Positions 19,752-28,906 of a stretch of DNA of 64,000 nucleotides are shown here, piece by piece. Each line of letters starts with the position of its first letter. Positions within the stretch are counted from its first letter, which is position 1. Source of the stretch: Sphingopyxis sp. OAS728 (lineage in GTDB: Bacteria > Pseudomonadota > Alphaproteobacteria > Sphingomonadales > Sphingomonadaceae); assembly GCF_014873485.1 (NCBI RefSeq), contig NZ_JADBDT010000001.1:2232001-2296000 (forward strand). Direction: 5' to 3'. Below the pieces are notes generated by a model. The model made no database searches. It was not told where the DNA came from and saw only the letters and a list, made by a program, of their open reading frames with translations. The translations under genes were made by a program, and so were the position numbers.

Positions 19752-20882
19752 ATGAAGCCCGAACTGTCCCTGACCGCCCGCTCGACGTGGCGCGATCCGC
19801 TGCCGGAAAAGCCCGCGGGGCCGGGGCGTGCCTTTTGGGCGGCGATCGTCGGGGTGGTTGCGGTCGCTTGCCTCGCCTTTCTGCTGACGAGCGGACAATT
19901 TCGTGCACCCCGCTTCTTCGGGCCGTACAGCGTCTCGGTGCCGCTCAACTTTCACGCCTATGATCCCGAACGCTGGGCGATCATGAATGCCGAGGATTAT
20001 GCCGACGCGCTGAAGATTGATCCGACTTTGCCCAATCCCGACAGCGTCGGTTATGGCGACGCTGCGGCATTGCCTCCGACCGACCCCGCGCTGCTGCGCG
20101 ACGAAGCCTTTGTCGGGCCGCCGGCCAAAAGCTACGTCTTTCGTGGAGTCACCGCGCTCGACCGCGAGCGTGCGCATTACTGCCTGACCGCCGCCATCTA
20201 TTACGAGGCCGCGTCCGAAACCGACGACGGGATGCGCGGCGTCGCGCAGACGGTGATCAACCGCGTCCGCCACCCGAGCTTTCCGAACACGGTGTGCGGC
20301 GTCGTCTTCCAGGGATCGCAGCGCGCGGGCGTGTGCCAGTTCACCTTCAGCTGCGACGGTGCGATGGCACGCACACCCGAACGGCGAAACTGGCTGCGCG
20401 CGAGCCGGATCGCGTCGGCGGCGCTCGGCGGCTATGTCTTCCCGAAGGTGGGCCTTGCCACCCATTATCATACGCAGGCGATCTGGCCGCGCTGGGGCAA
20501 GAGCCTCGTGATGACCAACATCGTCGGCGCGCATATCTTTCATCGCTGGCGCGGGCGCTGGGGCATGCCCGACGCGTTTCGCGCGCCCTATCCAGGCCGC
20601 GAACCGGTGCCCGGCCCTTATCTGCCGCTCGCGCAGCAGCTGGCGATCCTCAAGGGCCAGGGCCTGCCACCCGGTGCCGGGCCCGCGCCAATGCTCACCG
20701 GCGCCGCCGCACCGCTTCCCGACACGCCCGCGGCTCCGCTCCCCGGCACGATTGCTCCCGCCACCCCCGTCGCACCGCCGCCGGTTGCCGCGCCAGCCGC
20801 ACCAACCTACGCTGACCCGCGGCTCAACCAGTCGGGTCAGATCCGCGAAGAATTCCGCGGTAGCGGAGAGTGGAAACAGTGA
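19752..20882 (+). CDS. SleB-type cell wall hydrolase
   Basis: A 376-residue membrane-anchored hydrolase: a cytoplasmic N-terminus of ~25 residues, one transmembrane segment (FWAAIVGVVAVACLAFLL), then the SleB/Hydrolase_2 domain with LTAAIYYEAASETDDGMRGVAQ (catalytic Glu in YYEA), INRVRHPSFPNTVCGVVFQGSQ and CQFTFSCDG, and a Pro/Ala-rich tail of ~100 residues. SleB enzymes cleave peptidoglycan glycan strands; in non-sporulating sphingomonads the role is presumably wall remodelling. A TTG nine bases earlier is a less likely start. Confidence 0.88.
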   Translation: MKPELSLTARSTWRDPLPEKPAGPGRAFWAAIVGVVAVACLAFLLTSGQFRAPRFFGPYSVSVPLNFHAYDPERWAIMNAEDYADALKIDPTLPNPDSVGYGDAAALPPTDPALLRDEAFVGPPAKSYVFRGVTALDRERAHYCLTAAIYYEAASETDDGMRGVAQTVINRVRHPSFPNTVCGVVFQGSQRAGVCQFTFSCDGAMARTPERRNWLRASRIASAALGGYVFPKVGLATHYHTQAIWPRWGKSLVMTNIVGAHIFHRWRGRWGMPDAFRAPYPGREPVPGPYLPLAQQLAILKGQGLPPGAGPAPMLTGAAAPLPDTPAAPLPGTIAPATPVAPPPVAAPAAPTYADPRLNQSGQIREEFRGSGEWKQ

Positions 20883-20924
20883 CGCAAACCGCCTAGGCTA
20901 TCCGCATCATAGCAGGAGGCCATC

Positions 20925-21311
20925 ATGGGACATGTCAAAGGCATCGGCGGGCTGTTTTTCCGGTCGCGCGACCCCGAGGCGCTTGCCGCTTGGTATCGTG
21001 AACGGCTGGGCGTCGGCGGTGGATGCAGCGCCGACGAGAGCGTGCCGCCGAACCAATGGGTGTGGAATGTCACCGCAGGTCCGCTCGTCTTCGCGCCGTT
21101 CAAGGCCGACACCGACTATTTCGCCTCCGACCGGCAGCATATGCTGAACCTGCGCGTCGACGATCTCGACGCCGTGCTGGTGCCGTTCCGCGAGGCGGGC
21201 GACAAGATCATCACCAAGGATGAGTGGGATGATCCCGCAGTCGGCCGCTTTGCGCGCGTGCACGACCCCGAAGGCAACCCCATCGAGCTTTGGGAGCCGC
21301 CGAAGGGGTAA
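20925..21311 (+). CDS. VOC (glyoxalase/bleomycin resistance fold) protein
   Basis: A 128-residue member of the vicinal oxygen chelate superfamily. It has the N-terminal strand and helix (IGGLFFRSRDPEALAAWYRERLG), LNLRVDDLDAVLVPFREAG and the C-terminal signature RVHDPEGNPIELWEPP with the metal-ligand Glu in IELWE. A textbook GCAGGAGG precedes the start. The substrate cannot be inferred. Confidence 0.85.
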   Translation: MGHVKGIGGLFFRSRDPEALAAWYRERLGVGGGCSADESVPPNQWVWNVTAGPLVFAPFKADTDYFASDRQHMLNLRVDDLDAVLVPFREAGDKIITKDEWDDPAVGRFARVHDPEGNPIELWEPPKG

Positions 21312-21352
21312 GTCGATCGCCCGGTGCCGCCTTCGCCGCTAGGCGAAGATAA

Positions 21353-23065
21353 TTACCGGCCCTGACTGCGCCAGCGCTTGACCACGCGCTCGAGTATCTC
21401 GAGCTCGCCGCCGGTTTCGCGCCACAGTTTCGAGAAGAGCGGATCGCTCGACGCCGGCCGCTTGTCCTCGTCGAGCGTGTCGAGATAGACGCGGATCGGG
21501 ATCGACACGCCTTCGCCGCAGACGATGCATTCGCGGTTACGCAGCGCCGGGATCGAATCGATGAAGCCGCGCGCGCCTTCGGGCATCGCAGCTTTCACGA
21601 AATGCTGGTCGCGCTCGTTGTTGAGGCGCATCGAGATGATCGTGCCGCACTGCGACAGCACGCCTTCGGCAAGGTCGGACGGGCGCTGGGTGATGAGGCC
21701 CAGCGATACGCCATATTTACGGCCTTCCTTGGCGATGCGTTCGAGGATCTTGCGCACCGCCTGACCCTGCCCGATGTCCTTCGACGGGATGTAGCGGTGC
21801 GCCTCTTCGCAGACGAGCAGGATCGGACGCTGCGGCTCGCCGCGTGACCAGATCGCATAGTCGAAGGTCAGTCGCGACAGCACCGCAACGACGACGCCGG
21901 TAATATCCGACGGCACCCCCGACACGTCGATGATCGAGATCGGCCGGCCGTCCGACGGCAGGCGGAAAATCTTGCCGAGGAAATTCGCCATGGTGTCGGC
22001 GACAAGCATGCCCGAGAACATGAAATTATAGCGCGGGTCGGCGCGCATTTCCTCGATCTTGCCCTTGATGCGCATGAAGGGCGCGGACGAGGTTGCCTTG
22101 TCGAGCTTGCCCATCTCGTTCTGCAGAATGTTGAGCAGGTCGGAGAGCAGATAGGGGATCGGCGAATCGACCGTGATCTTGGTCATCCCCTCGGCGAGCC
22201 GGTTCTTGGTGCGCGCCTGGAGCAGGCAGCGCGCGAGCACGTCGCAATCGGCTTGGCGGTCGCGACCCTCGGCAGTGACGAACACTTCGCAATGTTCCTC
22301 GAAATTCATCAGCCAATAGGGCATTGCGAGGTTGTCGACGTCGAACAGCGCACCCGTCCCCTTGAACGCCGCCGAATATTCGCCGTGCGGGTCGATCATC
22401 ACGATATGGCCCTGCGGGGCGAGCTCGCAAATCTTGTGGAGGATCAGCGCGGCGCTGGTCGATTTACCCGTACCGGTCGATCCGAGCAGCGCGAAATGCT
22501 TGCCCAGCATCGCGTCGACGTAAAGCGAACCGCGAATATCCTTGGTCGGATAGACGGTACCGATTTCGACATGCGCGCGTTCGTCGGCGGCATAAATCTG
22601 CTTGAGGTCGGCGCTGGTCGCCGCGAAAACCTGGCTGCCCGGGATCGGGTAGCGGGTAACACCGCGGCGGAAATTGTGAATGCGGCCGGTGATCTTTTCT
22701 TCCTCGCCCTCGCCGAGGAAGTCGATCGTCGCGAGGATGAGCCCTTCGCCGCGTTCGTGCAGTTGCTGTTCGCGGATGCTGGCGATCAACCAGATGTTGC
22801 CGACGCGGACCTTGACCTGCGCGCCGACCTGTCCGGCCATCGCCACTGCGGAATCGCTGGACGACGACAATTTGCCGACCGCTGCGGCGTCGATGAGGAT
22901 GCGCGAGGCCGATCCCGAAATATCGACGACTTCGCCGATCAGCAGATCGTCACGATGATGGTTCGCGACCGGCGCCACCGGCGCCGCTACACCCCCGCCG
23001 GCAAGCCTGACATGCTGCGCCGCCGTCAAATCACTGGCGCCAAATCCGCCACCTTGCATATCCAT
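21353..23065 (-). CDS. HerA-like (DUF87) hexameric ATPase
   Basis: A 570-residue ATPase of the HerA/FtsK superfamily. An N-terminal HAS-barrel-like region (about 35-140, LLIGEVVDISGSASRILID) precedes the Walker A GSTGTGKST (about 195-203), MIDPHGEYSAAF, and a Walker B ILLVCEEAHRYIP with a following AKEGRKYGVSLGLITQRP. HerA proteins in archaea pump DNA for resection with the nuclease NurA; some bacterial homologues act in antiphage systems with SIR2 or nuclease partners. No nuclease or SIR2 gene is adjacent, so this is an orphan HerA-type ATPase of unknown role. Confidence 0.88.
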   Translation of the reverse strand: MDMQGGGFGASDLTAAQHVRLAGGGVAAPVAPVANHHRDDLLIGEVVDISGSASRILIDAAAVGKLSSSSDSAVAMAGQVGAQVKVRVGNIWLIASIREQQLHERGEGLILATIDFLGEGEEEKITGRIHNFRRGVTRYPIPGSQVFAATSADLKQIYAADERAHVEIGTVYPTKDIRGSLYVDAMLGKHFALLGSTGTGKSTSAALILHKICELAPQGHIVMIDPHGEYSAAFKGTGALFDVDNLAMPYWLMNFEEHCEVFVTAEGRDRQADCDVLARCLLQARTKNRLAEGMTKITVDSPIPYLLSDLLNILQNEMGKLDKATSSAPFMRIKGKIEEMRADPRYNFMFSGMLVADTMANFLGKIFRLPSDGRPISIIDVSGVPSDITGVVVAVLSRLTFDYAIWSRGEPQRPILLVCEEAHRYIPSKDIGQGQAVRKILERIAKEGRKYGVSLGLITQRPSDLAEGVLSQCGTIISMRLNNERDQHFVKAAMPEGARGFIDSIPALRNRECIVCGEGVSIPIRVYLDTLDEDKRPASSDPLFSKLWRETGGELEILERVVKRWRSQGR

Positions 23066-23139
23066 GTATCCCGCCCCGCCTTTTAATGGTCCCGGCTCGG
23101 TCTATCGCAGACGAGGGTAAATAGGCCGTGAACTTTGCG

Positions 23140-23910
23140 TCAGCGGCGGCGGAAAATAGCCGAAGCGCCGTAACCGAGAACGAGCGACAGGAATACGGCG
23201 GAAAGGCCATAGAGGAAGCCGTGCCGTTGTGCCGCGAGCGCGACGAAACGTTCGAATCCCGCCTTGCGGATCTGGACATCGCGCGAGGCGACCGCGAGCA
23301 CGCGGCCGCGGCTGATCAGATAGGTTTCGGCGCGGTACGTGCCGACGGGAACGCGCGCCGGCACCGGAATGCGCGCGCGATAGAGCACGCCTTCGGTAAT
23401 TTCGACCGCGGCGGGGTTTTCGACGAACAGGCCCGAGCGGCGGTAGAGATCGGTCAGCCCCGCCTCGAAACGCTCGAGCTTCCTCGCCTCCGAGAATCCA
23501 CTCGGCGACATCGACAGATTGGCGAGCCCGAGTTCGAAGATCGCGGCGGTGCGTTCGTCGACCAGCTTGTCGATCGGGCGCGACGAGCCGATCGCGTAAA
23601 AGCCCGGCGACGTGCGCAGACGGATGCTGCTGGCATTGACCCAGATGCCGGCAACGCGGCGCTTTTCGCGCAGCACGATCGGCCGCACTGGCCCCTTCAG
23701 CACGACGACGATATCGGCGCGGTCGTCGGGAAGGCGCTGGCCGGGATAGAGGATCGCGCCGAACAGCAGCAATTCCTCGCCGGTAAAGCTGTACTGGATG
23801 TCGATCGCGCGGCTCGACACGTCGGGCACCAGCCGCGGATCGGCGGCGTGCGCCGTCACGGGCAACAGCAGCGCGGCGAGCGACAGCAGCAAGGCGCGTG
23901 GCGCGCTCAT
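23140..23910 (-). CDS. TIGR02186-family exported membrane protein
   Basis: A 256-residue protein with a signal peptide (ALLLSLAALLLPVTAHA), an extracytoplasmic domain starting LVPDVSSRAIDIQYSFTGEELLLFGAI, and one C-terminal transmembrane segment ending in a basic FRRR tail. This is the layout of the TIGR02186 family, which accompanies TSUP transporters in alphaproteobacteria. The start overlaps the TSUP stop by four bases (ATGA), so the two are translated together and probably form one membrane system. The biochemical role is unknown. Confidence 0.85.
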   Translation of the reverse strand: MSAPRALLLSLAALLLPVTAHAADPRLVPDVSSRAIDIQYSFTGEELLLFGAILYPGQRLPDDRADIVVVLKGPVRPIVLREKRRVAGIWVNASSIRLRTSPGFYAIGSSRPIDKLVDERTAAIFELGLANLSMSPSGFSEARKLERFEAGLTDLYRRSGLFVENPAAVEITEGVLYRARIPVPARVPVGTYRAETYLISRGRVLAVASRDVQIRKAGFERFVALAAQRHGFLYGLSAVFLSLVLGYGASAIFRRR

Positions 23911-24815
23911 TGCACCGTGTAGATTTCTTCGGGGCGGATGAAGAGGTCGACCCCCATGCGCAGCGCGACGAGCAGCACGATCGCCGCGAGCGCCATGCGC
24001 AGATATTCGGGCTTCACCTTTTGCGCGAACCGCGCGCCGACTTGCGCCCCGATCACGCTGCCGAGCAGCAGCAGCCCCGCGAGCACGATGTCGACCGCGC
24101 CGGTGGTCAGCGCATGGACCATCGTCGTCGCGATCGTTACGAACAATATCTGGAACAGCGATGTGCCGACAACGACCTGCGTCCCCATGCCGAGCAGATA
24201 GAGCATCGCGGGCACCATGATGAAGCCGCCGCCGACGCCGAGCAGCATCGTCAGAACGCCCCCTACCATGCCGAGCAGCAGCGGTGCGAGCGGCGAAATA
24301 TAGAGGCCCGAACGATAGAAACGCCAGCGCATCGGCAGGTTCGCGACCATCGGATGGTGGCGCCGCTTGCGCGCGGGCGCGGGCAATCCCGCCTGCGCGG
24401 CGCGATAGCTGCCCCAGGCTTCGCGCCCCATGAACGACCCGACGATACCGAGCAGCGCGACATAGAGGATGTTGATCACCGTATCGATCTGCCCCCATGC
24501 GGTGAGCAGTTCGAACAGCCCGGCGCCGATCAGCGAACCCAGCAAGCCGCCCGCGACGAGCACCCAACCCATGCGCAAATCGACGCCGTCGCGTTCGAGA
24601 TGCGCGAGCACCCCCGACACGCTCGCGCCCGTCACCTGCGTCGCCGCCGATGCTGCGGCGACCGTCGGCGGGATACCGTAAAAGATCAGGAGCGGCGTGG
24701 TCAGGAACCCGCCGCCGACCCCGAACATGCCCGACAGAAAGCCGACCCCGCCACCGAGCAGGATGATGACCAGCGCATTGACCGACAGATTGGCGACTGG
24801 GAGGTAAAGATCCAT
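23907..24815 (-). CDS. TauE/SafE-family (TSUP) sulfite/organosulfonate exporter
   Basis: A 302-residue integral membrane protein with about eight transmembrane segments. The TSUP signature is seen twice: GGGVGFLSGMFGVGGGFLTTPLLIFYGIPPTVAAA near the N-terminus and the matching GMVGGVLTMLLGVGGGFIMVPAML in the second half, with QVVVGTSLFQI. TSUP members export sulfite, sulfoacetate and related anions; the substrate here is not known. It is coupled to the TIGR02186 protein downstream. Confidence 0.9.
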   Translation of the reverse strand: MDLYLPVANLSVNALVIILLGGGVGFLSGMFGVGGGFLTTPLLIFYGIPPTVAAASAATQVTGASVSGVLAHLERDGVDLRMGWVLVAGGLLGSLIGAGLFELLTAWGQIDTVINILYVALLGIVGSFMGREAWGSYRAAQAGLPAPARKRRHHPMVANLPMRWRFYRSGLYISPLAPLLLGMVGGVLTMLLGVGGGFIMVPAMLYLLGMGTQVVVGTSLFQILFVTIATTMVHALTTGAVDIVLAGLLLLGSVIGAQVGARFAQKVKPEYLRMALAAIVLLVALRMGVDLFIRPEEIYTVQ

Positions 24816-24866
24816 GGGCCCCGTTTACGCTCGACGGCGCACGAAACTGCGCCGAGTCCCATGACC

Positions 24867-24880
24867 CTAGAGCATTTTTA
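24867..24880. repeat. Half copy of the CTAGAGCATTTT repeat
   Basis: CTAGAGCATTTTTA repeats the 12-base left edge of the palindrome at 6273-6284, but the right-hand inverted arm is missing or decayed here. It lies in the 106-base gap between the TSUP gene start and the end of the next minus-strand gene. Confidence 0.4.
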
Positions 24881-24921
24881 CGGGGTGGGGAATCGGCCGC
24901 GGGCGCTAAATTTTCGGGAAC

Positions 24922-26064
24922 TCAGAAGTCGCTCGCCAGCGTCAGCGCGAGGCCGCTTTCGGGGCGCGCATCCCCCGCGACGCGCTGGCGCCAGTCGAGC
25001 GCGATGCGACTCCCCTCGCCAACCTCGGGCAGACGCAATGTCACCCGCGGTCCGACATCGACGCGCGCCGCGCCGGGCTGCACCGCCCCCGCCGCAAGAG
25101 CGCCGAGGCGGAGCGGCGACATGTCGTCGGCGCCGATGCGGCGATCGACCACGATCGCCGCATCGGCAAAGCCGTCGCGCCGCCGTGCGCCGACAACGCC
25201 CGCTTGTGCGTAGGCGTCAAGCCGGAACCCTGCGGGCAGCGCAACCTCGGACACGCCCCCGCTGGCCATGATAGCGAGCGCGGTTCGGCCCTCTTTTCCT
25301 GCCGCGATACGCTGTTCGATCGCGACATCGACTGGCAGGTGCGCGAGCGGGGCGAAGGCAAGGCCGAACGCGACCTCGCGCTGCTGCGGCCGCTGCACCG
25401 CGATCGTCGCGCGGCCGTAGGCGCGCGCGCGACCCGTATCGCCAAAGCCATATCCGAGCCGCAGCCCCGCTTGACTGCCGCCGAGCTGGCTCGCCGCGCC
25501 GATCGGTTCGGACGCATTCCCTGATCCCTCGCGCAAATAGAGCCAGCCGGCGAGCGCCCAGCCGCCCAGCTGCCGCTGGATCCAGAACGGCTTGCCCTGC
25601 CCCGGGTCCGCGGACGCTGTCGGGGCAAGCGGGAACCAGAGCGGGCCCGCCCCCGCGACAGCCGACCGCGCGAGCCCGCCGGGCGGCGCTGGCAAGAGCC
25701 GCGCGAATAGTGCGAGCCGAAGACCGTGGCGGTCCGCGCCCAATCCTGTGGGTTCGGCTTTAGCGGCGGATGGCGTCTTCACCGCTAACGCTGGCATTGC
25801 CGTCAAAGCGGGCGACCGGCTTTCGCGCTCCGGTATTGGGGGAATCGGCCGGCCGGCGGGTGTGGTTGGCGAACCGGCAGGGACGGCGTCGGTCGCCGCG
25901 AAGGTCGACGGGACCGACCATGGCGAGCTGACAGGATCGGGCGTTGGTGGCGGCGCGAGATCCGATGACATCATGACGCGCACGACGATCCAGCCGCCGA
26001 CGCACAGGAGCAGGAAACGCAGCGCCGGCGCGTCGCGGCGCGCGTCGATGCGGCGCGCCATCAT
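24922..26064 (-). CDS. Predicted membrane-anchored beta-barrel-like partner of the NfrB-like glycosyltransferase
   Basis: No family is recognised with confidence. The 380 residues have one N-terminal transmembrane helix (FLLLCVGGWIVVRVMM), a Pro/Ser/Ala-rich linker (about 35-110) and a C-terminal half of alternating beta-type strands (GLRLGYGFGDTGRARAYGRATIAV, RVTLRLPEVGEGSRIALDW) ending ALTLASDF with a terminal Phe, as outer-membrane barrels often do. Its start overlaps the glycosyltransferase stop by four bases (ATGA). By analogy with NfrA/NfrB it may export or expose the product of the enzyme; this is inference. Confidence 0.6.
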   Translation of the reverse strand: MMARRIDARRDAPALRFLLLCVGGWIVVRVMMSSDLAPPPTPDPVSSPWSVPSTFAATDAVPAGSPTTPAGRPIPPIPERESRSPALTAMPALAVKTPSAAKAEPTGLGADRHGLRLALFARLLPAPPGGLARSAVAGAGPLWFPLAPTASADPGQGKPFWIQRQLGGWALAGWLYLREGSGNASEPIGAASQLGGSQAGLRLGYGFGDTGRARAYGRATIAVQRPQQREVAFGLAFAPLAHLPVDVAIEQRIAAGKEGRTALAIMASGGVSEVALPAGFRLDAYAQAGVVGARRRDGFADAAIVVDRRIGADDMSPLRLGALAAGAVQPGAARVDVGPRVTLRLPEVGEGSRIALDWRQRVAGDARPESGLALTLASDF

Positions 26065-27497
26065 CGTGCCACCGTCCGCGCAAAGCCGTCGTCGTGTGCA
26101 ACTTCATTTTCCAGATGCTCGGTCTTGTCCCAAACGACCTCGCCCGATCGCAGCATCCGCAAATAGAGGATGATCGCGCGCCGCGCGGCGAGCATCGCGA
26201 TCACATTCGCCACAAAGGCGCGCGGCAGCGAAAGCAGCGCGGCGCGAAGGCCGTACCAGCGCGCGGTAAAATGCCCACGCATCGCCATGCGCCAGCACAG
26301 CATGACCGCGTTGAAGGCCAAGAGCAGGCGCATGCCATCGCCGACGCTGACCGCATTCCAGCCCAGCAGATGCTGCCCCGCCCAGCCCAACGCCGAGAGC
26401 AGCCCCCCGACATAGGCCGCGAGGAGAATGAGCGCGGCGAGCGGCGCGCGGCGGTCGCGCCACAGCATCCAGCGCGCGGTCCAGGCGCGGCTCGCAGCAA
26501 GACCGGCGTCAACCCGCCGTGCCCCTGGCCAGCCGAGATGATCCCATCCGGCCAGCGCGATCCCGGCGATCCAGCGCGATTTCTGCCGCACTGCCATTTC
26601 GGTGCTACCCGGGAAGGCGCCGCGCGACACGACACGGTCGCCCGCTGGTCCGACGGTGTCGACAAAACGCGTTCCGAGGCCGTAAGCGCCGATCACCATG
26701 CCGATCTCATAATCTTCGGTCAGGCTGTCGCAGCGAAACGGCTCGCCGCCGCGCTCGATCGCCAGCAGCGCGAGCGCGGTGCGCGTCAGCGCGCAGCCGA
26801 CCCCCGCCGAGGGGAGTGGTAGCTCGAGACGCGAGCGCACGACCATTTCCTTGCCATGCGCTTCGGCAAATTCGTCACCATAATGCCCGCCGACCCAGCG
26901 CTCGGCGCGTTTGATCAAAGGGACGACGGGGATCTGCACCATCGCATTTTCACCGAGATAGCGGCGATAGAGTGCGAGTTCGCCCGGATGGACATGATCC
27001 TCGGCATCGTGAAGGACGATGGCAGAGAAAAGCACGCCCTCGGCGCGCTCATCCTCGCCGAGCGCCGACCACAGCCGGTTGAGATTGTCGCCCTTCGTCG
27101 TCGGCCCCTCGCGGCTGCCGATGACAAGCCGCAGCCGAGGGTCGCGCGCGATCAATGGCGACACGGCAAAGAGCGTCGCGGCGTCGTTGGGATAGCAGCC
27201 GACATAGAGGCGAAAATCCTCGCCCTCCCACGCGCCGAGCGTCCGCTGCAACATCACGGGAAGAGCATTGGCTTCGTCCCAGGCGGGCACGAACACTGCA
27301 AAGCGCCCCTCGACCGGTGGCGCGTTCGGGATGAGCGACGGTCCGCGGCGACGCGTCGCCAGCCACAAGGCATCGAACAGCAAGTCGTCGAGCCCGATCA
27401 GCAAGATACCGACCGATGCGAACAGCATCAGTTCGTGGGCCGTGCCAAGCACCAGCCATTCCAGCCATGCGGTCGACAGCTCCACCGTGCTAGCCAC
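26061..27497 (-). CDS. NfrB-like membrane glycosyltransferase (GT2)
   Basis: A 478-residue processive-type family 2 glycosyltransferase: one or two N-terminal membrane helices, a cytoplasmic GT domain, and about three C-terminal helices. Catalytic marks are FVPAWDEANAL (72-80), the DxD-like DAED (164-167), TEDYE (260-264) and QKSRW (305-309, the QxxRW motif of polymer-forming enzymes). It resembles the N-terminal part of NfrB, the phage N4 adsorption protein, but lacks the c-di-GMP-binding C-terminal domain of enterobacterial NfrB. It probably makes a surface polysaccharide with the coupled downstream protein. Confidence 0.82.
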   Translation of the reverse strand: MASTVELSTAWLEWLVLGTAHELMLFASVGILLIGLDDLLFDALWLATRRRGPSLIPNAPPVEGRFAVFVPAWDEANALPVMLQRTLGAWEGEDFRLYVGCYPNDAATLFAVSPLIARDPRLRLVIGSREGPTTKGDNLNRLWSALGEDERAEGVLFSAIVLHDAEDHVHPGELALYRRYLGENAMVQIPVVPLIKRAERWVGGHYGDEFAEAHGKEMVVRSRLELPLPSAGVGCALTRTALALLAIERGGEPFRCDSLTEDYEIGMVIGAYGLGTRFVDTVGPAGDRVVSRGAFPGSTEMAVRQKSRWIAGIALAGWDHLGWPGARRVDAGLAASRAWTARWMLWRDRRAPLAALILLAAYVGGLLSALGWAGQHLLGWNAVSVGDGMRLLLAFNAVMLCWRMAMRGHFTARWYGLRAALLSLPRAFVANVIAMLAARRAIILYLRMLRSGEVVWDKTEHLENEVAHDDGFARTVAR

Positions 27498-27578
27498 GCC
27501 CCCACCGATGACCTAATGTCATCCCCGGCGAGAATGCTAGTGAATAGGTCCAATTTGTAAAGATCGCCGCCAGTGCAG

Positions 27579-27598
27579 AGATAATCGTCAAATTATCT
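27579..27598. promoter_or_regulatory. AT-rich inverted repeat upstream of nhaA
   Basis: AGATAAT (27579-27585) and ATTATCT (27592-27598) are separated by six bases and lie 25 bases before the nhaA start. They could be an operator near the promoter. No regulator gene is adjacent. Confidence 0.4.
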
Positions 27599-27622
27599 GA
27601 CGAACCGGGGAAATGAAGCATT

Positions 27623-28906
27623 ATGAATCGCAGTAATCCGCCTCGATCGGCGTTACGTGACTTTCTTGAAAGTGAAAGTGCCGGCGGAGTTCTTCTGATT
27701 TTCGCGGCCATTTTGGCGATGATTGTCGCAAATTCATCACTCGGGACATTCTATCACGATGCGATCCACGCCGTGACCGGTCCGATACTGACCGACAAGC
27801 TGGGCCCGATGACGGCCCATCTGTGGATCAACGACGGGCTGATGGCGATTTTCTTCCTGCTCGTCGGGCTGGAGATCAAGCGCGAGTTCGTCGACGGGCG
27901 CCTCGCGAGTTGGGACCGACGGCGGTTGCCGTTCATCGCCGCGGCTGCGGGCATGGCGGTACCGGCGGCGCTCTATATGGCCTTCGCGGGCGGCGAACCC
28001 GGTCTGGCGCAGGGCTGGGCGATCCCCGCGGCGACCGACATCGCTTTTGCAATGGGCGTTCTCGCCCTCCTCGGCAAACGCGCGCCGACGTCGCTCAAGC
28101 TGTTCCTCGTCACCGTCGCGATCGTCGACGACATGGGCGCGGTCGCGATCATCGCGCTTTTCTATACGGCGAAGATCAACCTCGCCGCGCTCGGCGCAGC
28201 CGCAGTCATTCTCGGCCTGATGTTCGCGATGGGGCGCCTGCGCGTAAAGAGCCTGCCGCTCTACCTGCTGATGTTCGCCTTCCTCTGGTATGCGATGCTA
28301 CTCTCAGGCGTCCACGCGACGATCGCCGGGGTGCTCGCCGCCATGGCAATCCCGTTCGAACGCACGCCGGGTGCGCCCGATAGCGAGCATTCGCCGCTGC
28401 ACCGGCTCGAACATGCGCTCCACCCTTGGGTCGCCTTTGCGATCGTGCCCTTGTTCGGCTTCGCCAACGCCGGGGTCGATATCAGCGGGCTGACCGCCGC
28501 CCAGCTTTTCGCGCCGCTGCCGCTCGGTATCGCGGCTGGGCTGTTCCTCGGCAAGCAAGTCGGCATTTTTGGCAGCGTCTGGCTGTCGGTCAAACTCGGG
28601 ATCGCGGGCAAGCTGCGCGGCGCGACCTGGTTACAGGTCTATGGCGTCGCGATGCTTTGCGGGATCGGCTTCACGATGAGCCTGTTCATCGGCGGACTCG
28701 CCTTTCCGGGCGACGCGCTGCTGGTCGAGGAGGCGAAGATTGGCATCCTGATGGGCTCGCTCGCCGCCGCGCTCGTCGGCTATGCGGTGCTGCGCTTCGC
28801 CCCGCTCCATCCTCAGCATGACGCGATCGAAAGCGAATCGGACGCCGAAATCGTGGCCGACGGCGATGTGCGTGACACCTCCGAAAACCCCGCTATGTCG
28901 AGGTGA
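27623..28906 (+). CDS. nhaA: Na+/H+ antiporter NhaA
   Basis: NhaA exchanges two protons for one sodium ion and protects against salt and alkaline stress. The 427 residues contain FLESESAGGVLLIFAAILAMIVANS, WINDGLMAIFFLLVGLEIKREFVDGRL, the paired transport aspartates in PAATDIAFAMGV and TVAIVDDMGAVAIIALFYT, and the C-terminal LCGIGFTMSLFIGGLAF. Length and motif order are standard. The stop shares one base with the next gene's start (TGATG), so nhaA and the DUF885 lipoprotein are probably one operon. Confidence 0.95.
   Translation: MNRSNPPRSALRDFLESESAGGVLLIFAAILAMIVANSSLGTFYHDAIHAVTGPILTDKLGPMTAHLWINDGLMAIFFLLVGLEIKREFVDGRLASWDRRRLPFIAAAAGMAVPAALYMAFAGGEPGLAQGWAIPAATDIAFAMGVLALLGKRAPTSLKLFLVTVAIVDDMGAVAIIALFYTAKINLAALGAAAVILGLMFAMGRLRVKSLPLYLLMFAFLWYAMLLSGVHATIAGVLAAMAIPFERTPGAPDSEHSPLHRLEHALHPWVAFAIVPLFGFANAGVDISGLTAAQLFAPLPLGIAAGLFLGKQVGIFGSVWLSVKLGIAGKLRGATWLQVYGVAMLCGIGFTMSLFIGGLAFPGDALLVEEAKIGILMGSLAAALVGYAVLRFAPLHPQHDAIESESDAEIVADGDVRDTSENPAMSR

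Noticed and set aside
21353..23065. HerA-like ATPase as part of an antiphage defence system
   Set aside because: No SIR2, DUF4297 or nuclease gene lies next to it; the neighbours are an ordinary VOC protein and the TIGR02186/TSUP pair. It reads as an orphan housekeeping-type ATPase.
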